Assembly (NCBI RefSeq): GCF_000003815.2
Contig: NC_049981.1
Coordinates: 15,976,089-16,040,088 of the forward strand
Source: Branchiostoma floridae
Lineage: Eukaryota; Chordata; Leptocardii; Amphioxiformes; Branchiostomatidae
DNA: 64,000 nt
Direction: 5' to 3'
The notes under the pieces are model-generated. The model made no database searches. It had not been told where the DNA came from and saw only the letters and a list, made by a program, of their open reading frames with translations. Shown in pieces: positions 13,301-22,165 of this stretch (its first letter is position 1; each line of letters starts with the position of its first letter). A program made the translations under genes and the position numbers.

Positions 13301-13530
13301 TTTTGTACTTCTATTTTGTAGTTGATTTTTCGAAAGTCACCGCCCTTTTTGTTTTGCCAATTATAAGAGGCTTCTTCTTTTTATTTATGTATGTTGATTT
13401 TTCCATTGTAGCTTTCCGGCGGGGGTGGAGCGAGTTGACAGACCAGCAGCCGGAGACGGGCGAGGAGGCGGCCCCAGCGGAGGGGTGGTCTGACTTGATG
13501 GAACTGCTAGAGCCCGAAAAAGTGGAGTAA
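3053..13530 (+). CDS. Small secreted peptide precursor, 4 exons, family unknown
   Basis: Coding exons are 3053-3107, 12573-12637, 12919-12976 and 13412-13530. All have GT/AG borders and phases that fit (1, 0, 1), giving 98 residues and a stop at 13528-13530. Residues 1-22 form a signal peptide with a hydrophobic core (TALVLVACLLAAQA) and a good cleavage site after AQA. The mature chain starts RPPNALYAQF, has no cysteine, contains basic stretches (LRKLNGGRLRG, FRRGW) and ends very acidic (LLEPEKVE). A short motif GWS(E/D)L occurs twice in the last exon. An aataaa polyadenylation signal lies at 13763. The form is that of a peptide hormone or neuropeptide precursor: signal exon, small phase-compatible exons, about 76-residue product. 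I do not recognise the family, and no classic dibasic-plus-Gly amidation site is present. Intron 1 (9.5 kb) holds an antisense EF-hand gene and several transposons. Confidence 0.8.
4029..4093. mobile_element. Short foldback element, TAGCCTGAGTATCATCC termini
   Basis: The left end (cctgagtatcatcc) and right end (ggatgatactcaggctac) are inverted copies around a core of about 35 bp. The termini match the 116 bp element at 4569-4684, so this is a smaller relative. Confidence 0.6.
4254..4457. mobile_element. MITE family C, copy 1
   Basis: Inverted termini: left 'aggcttaggtcaaatttcc', right 'gacatgtgacctgagcctta'. GC-rich subterminal blocks (accggggcccg / cgggccccggtt) enclose an AT-rich core with 'atgatataaaatgatcaaaa' and 'ttgtgtatatttctgggtac'. 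The same layout recurs at 6821-7004 and 41131-41325, and in part at about 32565-32680. No coding capacity. Confidence 0.8.
4569..4684. mobile_element. 116 bp foldback MITE with 9-bp target-site duplication
   Basis: The element runs TAGCCTGAGTATCATCC ... GGATGGTACCCAGGCTA, almost one long hairpin with arms of about 50 bp. It is flanked on both sides by the identical 9-mer ccagggtcg (4560-4568 and 4685-4693). It interrupts a sequence with a minus-strand tRNA-type B-box (ggttcaaatcc, 4552-4562), probably a SINE. Confidence 0.88.
5777..5978. mobile_element. MITE family B, copy 1, 9-bp target-site duplication
   Basis: The termini are inverted repeats of about 30 bp: left 'actctccaagcagaggttag' then gctccggctg, right the reverse complement ending cttggagagt. 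It is flanked by perfect 9-mers acgggtgaa at 5768-5776 and 5979-5987. The core is AT-rich with inverted blocks (gggctttctattttg / caaaatagaaagccc). No coding capacity. Confidence 0.88.
6821..7004. mobile_element. MITE family C, copy 2
   Basis: It has the same termini (cttacgtcacattt... and ...aaatgtgacctaagcc), GC-rich subterminal blocks and AT-rich core as copy 1, including 'taagattaatgggcataatt'. Confidence 0.75.
7185..7375. mobile_element. MITE family B, copy 2
   Basis: Left end 'acaagcacaggttcggcttc', right end 'cctctgcgcgtttggagagc'. Internal inverted blocks 'tgtcaggctttctatttt' and 'aaaatagagagcctgaca' match family B at 5777-5978 in design. Open frames here on both strands are products of the palindrome. 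Confidence 0.72.
8124..8252. mobile_element. Foldback element, termini AGCCTCCTTCGCAGACTTCT
   Basis: The left arm (tagcctccttcgcagacttc, then tggagaggcgg) is inverted at the right as ccgccactcgagaagtctgcgc...gatcgaggct. A related left arm occurs at 38763-38792 (agcctcctttgcagccttct). Confidence 0.6.
8589..10002 (-). CDS. Small EF-hand calcium-binding protein (3' end uncertain)
   Basis: Minus-strand coding exons, in order: 9889-10002, 9380-9481, 8956-9031 and 8589-8656. Splice sites are good and phases are 0, 0, 1. The ATG is at 10002. The product begins with a very Lys/Ala-rich segment of about 25 residues (MPPKNAKKKKAQEAAAKRTK). Two canonical EF-hand loops follow: DTDGSGFLEKEE (residues 53-64) and DKDGDGKISKEE (95-106), each with Asp at position 1 and Glu at 12, so calcium binding is expected. 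The second loop is split by an intron after its fourth residue. After residue 120 (..KKMHE) a donor leads to a last exon I cannot fix. An acceptor at 8495 would add 17 residues and stop at 8441. The gene lies wholly inside intron 1 of the secreted-peptide gene, antisense to it. Which EF-hand subfamily it belongs to is unclear. Confidence 0.8.
10099..10197. mobile_element. Foldback MITE, TAGCCTGGTACC termini
   Basis: Left arm 'tagcctggtaccattctccg', right arm 'gcggagaatggcacccagg' in inverse orientation. The outer end is the same as the elements at 4569 and 21137. The right terminus is slightly degraded. Confidence 0.72.
10211..10322. repeat. Compound microsatellite (CA)n-(GA)n
   Basis: An imperfect run of ca/cacg/cata units is followed by an uninterrupted ga run of about 17 units. 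It generates false frames on both strands. Confidence 0.97.
11759..12195. mobile_element. hAT-type MITE with 8-bp target-site duplication
   Basis: The ends are TAGGGCTGGGTACCGGTAC... and ...CGATACCCAGCCCTA. It is flanked by perfect 8-mers gttgagac at 11751-11758 and 12196-12203, the duplication length typical of hAT transposons. The interior has multiple 'caggtccaggtccgg' motifs on one side and 'ggtccgttttttctggaccg' on the other. No transposase frame. A second copy of the same family occupies 30372-31970. Confidence 0.9.
12293..12385. mobile_element. MITE family B, truncated copy 3
   Basis: The left terminus 'actctccaagcagaggttcg' then gctccggctc, plus 'atcgggctttcta', matches the first half of family B; the second half is missing. 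Confidence 0.65.
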
Positions 13531-16500
13531 TTGTTCATGGCAAACAATCGTTAAAAATGACATTTGCTGTGTAGCTAGTTATTCGGCATTTTAAATATAA
13601 AATGCTGTGTGTACACTGTTTACAATGTCAAGACGTATGAGTATAAAGTTATATGATATCGTGTACGTAATTATAACCTGCTACCTTTTAATTGTTTGCA
13701 ATCGTTTGAAAGACTTGTGGTAAAATGTGGTAATATGTTTATCTTAACACCGTCACGAATGCAATAAAACTACCAATACCGTAACTGAAAGTCTTTGAAA
13801 TAAGTTGACATATACAAGACTAGAAAGGCCGACATTTGCTTGGGTGCAAATACAGCATATTTCAGCCATACCCATTCCCACGCAACATTGGACTGTTCCA
13901 AGTCACCCCTGCGCAAAAATGCAATATTTTAACTGTAAGTTATCCCCAAAAGAGAACTAATATTGTGAATGGATTCCAGGTCAAAACAGAGCTTGCCCAA
14001 TATGCCCCGGGCCCATATGGAAGAATATAATCTTCCACAGGAGCGCCTATGCATAACTGATTGGTTTTTAGAATTGCGGCAGCTTCTATTTTTCCGAGAG
14101 TGAAAAAAACGCATCTTCCATTAAGATTTTCATCATGAAATTACATGACGCCATTCAACAATTTCCACTTCGATAACTAGGTCTAAATACCGTAATAATC
14201 TCCTTGTGATGTGGGTACATTTATCATTGCAGTGAACTTTTTTTTAAGCAAGTAGCTATAGGGCATACATTTTGATAATTGTCAAGCAGGTGCAGGTACT
14301 GTGTAGTAGGAGTGTTGTTGTTTTTTCAAGCTAAAAACTTCAATCTTCTTCTTGTTTTGTATGAGCCATTATAAACGGAGACGTCTCGAATTTTTACAAG
14401 AATTTTACCACTCTGTCGCTTCATTTCTTTTCTGAAAAATCCCAGGACCAACAAGTTAATTTGATTTGGCTTTATCTGTATAACGTTATTTCATTTTCCT
14501 TCGAATTCTTTGTTAAGTATATGCCCCTGCATACCACTGTTAAATTGTTTTACTTTGTATGCAATCCGCTGAGCCATCGGACGTTATCTTGTCTGAGTGT
14601 TATAATTTCCTGCTTGTAGCGTGCGAGACCTGGAGGATAGGTGTTTCTACCTTGTTCGTGGGTTTCTTTTCGGAGGTCAGTGGTGATACTCTGGTACTGA
14701 GAGTGTTTTATTGGGCTCAAACTCTGGCAGTTTAAAGTTACTTACAATTTTAATGTACAAAGTTTACGTCAAAAAAGAACAACAACAATACTAGAAGTAC
14801 CTACATTTGTTCGGGAAAAATACATCCATTCTCGCCACTGTCAAACTTACGTATCAAAACTAAACGCAAACTGTCCAATTTTCCCTGTCCAAATCTGCCG
14901 AAAATGATTGATAGTGCCATGCGGAATGTTGGTAAAGTCATCGCCACTAACGTTCAATGCACGCGTACCGTCCGCTACCGCTCAAATGACCCTGTCTGAA
15001 CTCCAAATCCTCGCAAACTACAATTTCAAACCGGGCACAGGGCACCATATGGCAACTGTAAGGTTGTAATGTGCATCTGTTTGTGTATATACGGGATTGC
15101 AAGGCCCCGCTTATGAATATTAACTAGCATTCGCCTTTCTCGTCGCTGATTGGCTGGCGTCCATAAAGTAATTAACTCTCGCTCTCCCCAGACCGCTGGC
15201 ACCTGGCACGTGTGGGCTCTGGGGTCACTGGAGTTCACGGGAGAAGACCGAAAGAAAACCAATTTCCCCTCAGAAAAGTGCAGAAATTAATCATTTGAAA
15301 TTGGTTTATACCAAAAATTTTACTTGGATCATTTTACCAACTATCTAATGCCTATCTACACCAAATCTAAGGTCATTCCATTGTAATTCAAGGGAACAGG
15401 GGGCCACAATATACAGTTTTGGTCAAAACATGACCTTTAAACATCAATAAAATCATTTTAGAGGCAGATATGAATAAAATCAGAAAAACACACCTTGGTA
15501 TTGACCCACTCTACCTTTGTGCTAAATTTCAGGTCATTCGGAAACGGAACGACGGAGATGAATCGCTTTGAAGATTTGACAGGAGAAAGAAAGAAAGAAA
15601 GAAACATTACGAATACAATATATTTCACCATACCATATATGGTATGGCTGAAATATAAATACAGCCTTTAATTATAGTCATTTATCGTTTTGCTGTTAAA
15701 CATGTAACCTCCATGGTTGTTATGAAAATAAGTGCATAACCACCAATCATATAAGTGACCAAAGCCATGGTTTTGGTCTAAATCCATGTGTCCGGAAATG
15801 TCCTCTTCAGAAACATTCAAATAAGAAAGATTAAAAGAAAATGATGTTATGCATGATACAGTCAAATTAAAAAAATCCCTGAAGTCTATAAGATTAAAGT
15901 CTTTAATTGCACAAAGTCCTAAACTTACTGTAAGTCTGCAAATTATATACACAACTGTATAACAGTAATCTCGATTATACTGTATTTGCACAAACTGTTT
16001 CCCTACACACTGTGTACATCAATGTGGTCACATATCATTACCCACAATTTGATATAAGTTTTCAAGGCAAAAAAAAAATTGAAGATGCAACCAAAGTTCA
16101 TGTCAGTAATATGTCATTTCGTTTGACAGTAATATTTCATTCATATTTCACTACTTACTGCCTGTAAAAACAAAATGGGAAAGCATTGTTAACCTTGCAA
16201 AATGTTTTTTCCAACTCATAAAATCATATCATTTACCTTACCTTGAATCTAAAATGCTTTCACTGAGAAAATCCCCTGAAAGTAATATGTACAACTCTTC
16301 AATTTTTGATTACTGGTAAGCACCATGATTATAAAAATTGCTTAAAATATTTTTTTCTGACTACCTTTTGAAGAAATTGCTTGATTGGCCCCATATATTA
16401 TCAATTGCAGTAATGAACATGAGAAGTGTACGAGAGTTAACATTTTCTTGTAGTCATTGATATGACTTCATATTCAAAACATCATACTCATTTCTACCAG

Positions 16501-16783
16501 CCCTTGTACCTGTTTACATGTAGTAAAATCTATTCATGTATGTCCTTTGTCATCCACACATTGATAAAATGCTAAATCTCTCAATCTTTGAATTTCAATT
16601 ATTGCCATTTATGTTTTTTTCATCAAGTTTTTTTTCATCACTTCTGTATCATTTCAACCTAACTGTGACAATCGTTTCAACCTTAAACCTTTAGTGACAA
16701 ATGAAGTTAATGTGTCATGAACTTAAATAGATTTACATTACTAAATCAAAACATCTGGCACATTTGGCAGCATTACAAACATT
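13531..16783. other. Intergenic between peptide gene and PEX11G
   Basis: It contains the 3' UTR of the peptide gene (aataaa at 13763) and a probable retroposon tail ending in a gaaa microsatellite (about 15583-15605) after a 'ctaaatttcaggtcattcgg' body. Short open frames are present but none looks coding. From about 15660 onward the sequence is AT-rich with nothing I recognise. Confidence 0.5.
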
Positions 16784-19700
16784 TTACGCTTGCTTGATTT
16801 TTGTAGCGTAAACACGGTACAGACCGATGGAGGAAGAGATCATTCCCATGACACCTGTAAATGCCAGCGAGTTTTTTCCTGCCCACAGAAATCCAGGCGG
16901 CATCCAGTTTATGGCGTTGACCAAGTCAGTGGCACTCCCCACTAAAGTCAGCACGATGTTGAACTCTTGTAACCTCAGGGTCTTCATGGACTCTTTAACA
17001 TCACCTATGTCACTGCAATAAATGACAACAAGGATTATTTTGATAAAACCTCATTTATATTTATGAAAATGATGAGTACCTTAACATTCAGTTAGTTAGC
17101 ATCCTCATTTAAATAACACTCACAGCTGGAATAAGATGTCAGGAGTGACAGGTTGTTCAGTGTAATATGACTGGCTATACAGGTACAGATGCAGAAGCTG
17201 GCATGTTATGCTGAAGGGTGGTTATGAATATGATGGTTATACAGATGCAGATGCATATGAAATACAATGAAGTGTATGCAAAATCACCCGAGGTACCAGC
17301 CCAACCGCTGGTCGGATAGCCCAAAGGCTGGATGATGGGGTTTATGATATACCCACCCTAAATGTGAAATCAATTACAATGTCTGAATTCAAGAGGTGAT
17401 TTCTCGATGGTGGCGCACATTCAGTGTGTTCAAATTACTATATAGAAACCCATGTTATCATCCGGCCTGGAGCACCCATATCGAATGTGACATCAAGATA
17501 AATATCAAGCTGGCAGCTTACTCTTCTCCTCTCTGTTGTTTTCTTGCCAGGTTCTGTTTCTTCAGTCTGAGGATTATCAAAGCTCGCAGAGATCTGGGGA
17601 GAATAAAGGGAAAAAGAAACAAGCACACATAAATAAAAACAACAAGCAATACAATGATCAAATTGCTTTTTTTCTACGTTTGCACACAAATTCACATCCC
17701 AAATTCCAGCATGTACCGGTAGTCAATGGGGACAACCAGGTTTGACAAAAGTATTTTTCAGGAGGCCATTAGAGGAGCAAACTGGAGTTAGAATAAGATG
17801 GATACCTGACTAGAACCTGATTTATGTAAGTCCCGGGCCAGCAGTGAAGCAATTAGAGGAATGCACCAGAGCTAGAACACAGTGGTTACAAGGCTAGCAA
17901 ATTAGAAAAACTACCTAATGATGTTGAGGGTGAGAGAGCATGCCCAGATTTTGAGGCACCACAGCGAGAGGCCTTGTAAAGAAGGGGGGAGGATTTGTCG
18001 ATCTGCTGCCCATGCTATGTGCTCTACCGGATAGTACAGTTGGTCTAGGATGTTGTTAGCTACTCCTAGCCAACGGAGATACTCGTCTCCTTCCTGGAGA
18101 ATAATTAGACAAGATAAGGTTTGAACTGGGTGAAAGGCTGAAGACCAAGGTGTCAGCGAGTACAGTCCGCTTTGTTGTGTCCAGGAGTTGGGATTTTCTG
18201 TGGAAAAATCAGTGTAGATGTCAAGAGGCTGGGGACTGCATAGTGAGATTTGTGCCTTTCTTTGCCTGAAATTGAATGAAACTCAATTCTGTTGAGGAAA
18301 ATAACTGCCTTTTTTTGTCACTTTAAAAAAATGTACAGTTTCAATAGTTCCCTTAACAAGACTGAAATCTTAAATACATTGTATTCAAGGTAAAGCTAAA
18401 GTAAAGTATGTTGTTCCTGAACATCTATATCGGCATCTGTTCATCATTTTGATTATACTTGCTCTTGGGCTCTCTGATTGGGTAGACACAATTCCCACAA
18501 TGCAGTACGATGTTTGAAAGTTGCTGATTGGTTACCTGAGAATGTTTAAGGTTAAAGAGATAGCCCAGATCTTGGTACACCACTCTTTCAGCCGTGCGGT
18601 GTATACCCCGGGAAGGAGCTGTCTTTCCGTAGCCCACATCACGTGCTCCACGGGACCGTATATTTGGTCCACCATGTTTTTTACAACGTCCACACAACGA
18701 ATAAAGTGGTCCTTTTCCTGCAATGCAAAGGTCACCAAAGACATGTGAAACAAAGAAAGGATGTTTTGTTGGGGAAATAGACATGTGTTGCAGTACAAGC
18801 TGTTACAAAGTATAATAATCAATTACTTGTAGGATTTAACTAACAATGGTCGAAGAAGTAGGGCCATATTTCAGGGTCCATCCGATGACAAAATCAAACA
18901 AGGCAAATTTGAGATATCATTAGTACCATATTTGAATATATTTCTTTCATTGACCAAGTTTGAGGCTCAAATTGTTCTTTCAATATATAAATGTCTTTAT
19001 TAATATAGCTCATGTAAGGTATTCCTTTGTTTGTCTGACAGAAATGTTTTAGAATACTGAAATATTGATAAACCTTCATATAATCTATATAATTTGATGT
19101 TGATCAGTAATTTTTATGAAATACATTCTTCCTGTATGATTGGCAATTTTTATAAATGGTCAAGATACACTGGGCAGTCTACACAAACACTCAAAAACAC
19201 CTAAAAGCAATGATTAGCATGTATAAAATATTTAACGTTGGATTAAACGTTTCTAAATTTCGGAGAACAGTCAGTTAAACGTTAGAAACATTTTCCTGTA
19301 TGATTGTGAATTCTAATAAATGGCCAGGATATATATATTTCGTTTGACACCAAATAGTTGTGTTGTCGTGTATTACGGCCTTGCCACGTTAGCACCTTTA
19401 CAAAGAACGCCTTGTGCGATCGAAGTCCGCCAGACTACACTGTAAACATCCGGCAAGTGTTGACGTGTTCGCAGGTGGGAGGGGGGCGTGGCATCGCCAT
19501 TTCACAAAAAACAATAAGTAAAATAGGATCCAGCAATATTATGATGGTGCGCTACTCACATGTCCACCTAGGCCGTACGCCAAGTTGTACGCCAGCATAG
19601 GGATGTCATCGCAAAGCCTCAAGACGACTCTAGAGCCGCTCAGTGTCGAGGCTGTACCGACCAACACGTCGGAAAAGGCTTGGTGCTCCTTGGGCAAGAG

Positions 19701-19799
19701 ACCCGCGATGAGTTGGATGGTGTACCCACACGTCCTGATGACCTTGTCGCGCCCCCTGTATGTGTCTAGCAGCTGCACAGCGGTATCCATCCTTGACAT
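16784..19799 (-). CDS. PEX11G: Peroxisomal membrane protein 11 gamma (PEX11G)
   Basis: Minus-strand exons: 19560-19799 (ATG at 19799), then either 18536-18717 or 17915-18093, then 17522-17593 and 16784-17012 (TAA at 16784). Phases fit (0, 2, 2) and give 240 or 239 residues, against roughly 241 for human PEX11G. PEX11 proteins sit in the peroxisomal membrane and promote its elongation and division. The N-terminal segment LLDTYRGRDKVIRTCGYTIQ is the conserved PEX11 amphipathic region, also seen in the human gamma form as YRGRDRLIR. The C-terminal part has DLVNAINWMPPGFLWAGKNS, the gamma-type tail found in vertebrates as NAVHWLP-GxLWAG, followed by a hydrophobic helix (FTGVMGMISSSIGLYRVY). The two alternative second exons are described separately. 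A 1.8 kb stretch between the last exons and the start of the SV2 gene shows no other coding. Confidence 0.94.
17915..18093 (-). CDS. PEX11G: PEX11G alternative exon 2b
   Basis: 179 bp, phase 0 in and phase 2 out, with GT/AG borders. It encodes EGDEYLRWLGVANNILDQLY followed by YPVEHIAWAADRQILP and ending KIWACSLTLNII. By hand alignment it matches exon 2a at about 31 of 59 positions, including DQ-Y-PVEH--WA--RQ-LP and SLTLNI. From memory, this copy is nearer to vertebrate PEX11G (DQLYYPCEHVAWAAD). It is downstream of 2a in transcription order, separated by 442 bp. Confidence 0.88.
18536..18717 (-). CDS. PEX11G: PEX11G alternative exon 2a
   Basis: 182 bp, phase 0 in and phase 2 out, with GT/AG borders. 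It encodes EKDHFIRCVDVVKNMVDQIY followed by GPVEHVMWATERQLLP and ending KIWAISLTLNIL. It has the same borders and phases as exon 2b, so either exon joins exon 1 (ending YGLGGH) to exon 3 (RSLRALIILRLKK) in frame. Both together would shift the frame. Confidence 0.88.
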
Positions 19800-22165
19800 G
19801 GACTGTTAAGGTTTAAAACAAAGGAAGAGCAGCACTACTGGACTAAGATGATCTAAGATATGATGCAATGTGTGTATGAAGAGGTAACTGACCGAAAGGT
19901 CGAGCTACAGCTAAAGTTGCCGCAAACGGGGCGACGCAATGACGTAGCTGTTGGTAGTATTACGACAGTTAGGAAGCCGAAACAATGACCCAAGGAAATA
20001 TCATGTTGGAAATATCCAGCTCAATTACTGACAATTTACGATGCTTCAATGAGGGATCAAAGCTGGGGTCAAATTTTCCGCAAGTGGCAGGTTTATGACT
20101 TTTGAGTAGTGGTCTAGTGGATATATAGGTCTTTGAGCAGGGAGTAAGTGGTGTAAGTTTGGCCCCTGGCGGCGTGTTTTGAAACTGCAGGGCTATTTTG
20201 TTATCTTAAAATGGGATCACTTGAGCAAGGGTTGTTGAGTTTCTATTGTTACATATGCCTTGAGTAGTGATTACCATAATGAGATAGTAACATAAAGAGA
20301 TTGCAATTTGTAAAAACTGTGTGTTATAAATAGAAATAAAGAGGGTGATTTACATTTTTTTCTTTTTCTGGAAAAACTCAGGCTCATGTGCCATTATCAT
20401 ACACATCAGAAACAAACAAACTTGGTGACATGAAATTATCACACACTGTTTAATGATCAATGAATGACAGTAAAAATACATTTTTGCACTACATTCATAC
20501 AATATATATTAGATACATTCCAATCACCTCAACAGTCATTGAAATACCAGAAAGCTAAATTAACACAAAATTTTCTTTTGCTCTCTTGCCAATATGAATA
20601 TCATTCCCTGTTGAGGTATCAAATGAGAAAATGTTTGTAAACATTATGTAAATAGCAATTGTTTTGGACCCATTACCATATTCAAGCTGTTATATTGTAT
20701 AACTTGGAATTTTTTCATAATCATGTAAAAAGATAATTTACTTCTTGTATTTAGATGACCTACAATAAAATCTAATTATTCACATTTTTGTTGCACTTGT
20801 ACTTGCAAAGTTTCATGGAACAGCTTTTTAAATGTAGAAAAAAAATATGCTCCCAAAATTTTCAAGCTAAATCATAGTCCTAGATCGCAAACAATTGCAA
20901 GTTGGTTGCAGGTACAATTACCTTGATTGTGCACCAAATATAAGTAGCTTGGTTCCTTTCTTTCACTTGTGATGTTCTTTGCATGCCATACATGCTGCCT
21001 CTTTTGAAAGCTATGACCTGAGTTGTAATGTTCTGGTTTAACAAAGTGAAACATGTTCAATACCCAGTGGACAGTGGAAAAGACAAAGACAATCTTGTTT
21101 GTTGAACACTGAAGTACCAACATTGCCAAGACTGATTAGCCTGGTATATCCAGCTGTATTATAGCTCCTGAGTCTCTTCTGTATTTGCATAGAGAACAGA
21201 ATAGACTAGGGAGATACATGTATAATACGGCTGGATACCAGACTAAAGACTGGATTGTGACAAAGTGAACTGGAGCAAGTCAAAATCTGTGTCTACAAGA
21301 ACTCCCTGTTGAATTGATAACAAAAAAATTAGAAAATGGCTACATGTACAAATTAAAAGGAGGGATAATTGGTAGGTGAACTGAGTCTAACCATCAGGCA
21401 AAAGTGAAAACTCTAGTCATGTATGGCAGGCTAATCTTCTGGTCTACTACTTTTTCCAGCAACCTATGGGGTCTGGTAGAGAATGAGTGAGGGGAGAGCT
21501 TCCTCCTTTATGAGTGAACTTATACACGAGACTCATCCTGTTCACAGAACTCCAGGTCAACATTATGATACAAATGTCCTTGATTGAACAATTGGACAAG
21601 ATTATCAAAAATAATCTCACTTTCAAAACCTTCACTTCATGATTTCATTATCAATAGTACATGTATATACTTCTTTTCTTTGGGATACACTTTACATTTA
21701 TATATATGTACACCAACTATAACATTTAAAGTGATACTGTATATCTTTTTTTTGTACAGTCCAGTATATAAATCTAAAACAAGGACCACATTTAACCCTT
21801 CTATTGTAATTACATTATTTTCATAGATGATTAAAACTACCGATAATTCTTTTGAAATATCATACCTTCATTTTGCATACATGCAGAAAATATTCAAAAC
21901 ACTGGTAATTTCCTTTTCTGTGGCAACTATAAATCTGCAATGAGAAAATTGCCTACCCCAACAGATCTCTTGAAGTGGCACAGTCTGGAGTGATGGATGA
22001 TATAGCATAATAATATACCTTCATTCTCCATACCACCCAATCACAAATCTCTTTGTAATGGCAAATAGGAACTGCAATTACAGATAAAAGGTGCATCCCT
22101 GCACCCCTGAAAGATCTCTCATAATGGTACAGTCTTGGAATGGTGGGTGATGTCATCAGTGACCT
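19800..22165. other. Intergenic between PEX11G and SV2-like gene
   Basis: It carries one foldback element (21137-21245) and otherwise AT-rich sequence with no coding signature. The 5' UTR/promoter of PEX11G should be near 19800-19950, and the SV2-like 3' UTR extends down from 22165. Confidence 0.5.
21137..21245. mobile_element. 109 bp foldback MITE, TAGCCTGGTATATCC termini
   Basis: Left arm 'tagcctggtatatccagctg' then tattata, right arm 'tataatacggctggatacca' then gacta. Flanks aagactgat (21128-21136) and aagactgga (21246-21254) look like a slightly decayed 9-bp target-site duplication, as in the 4569 element. Confidence 0.78.
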
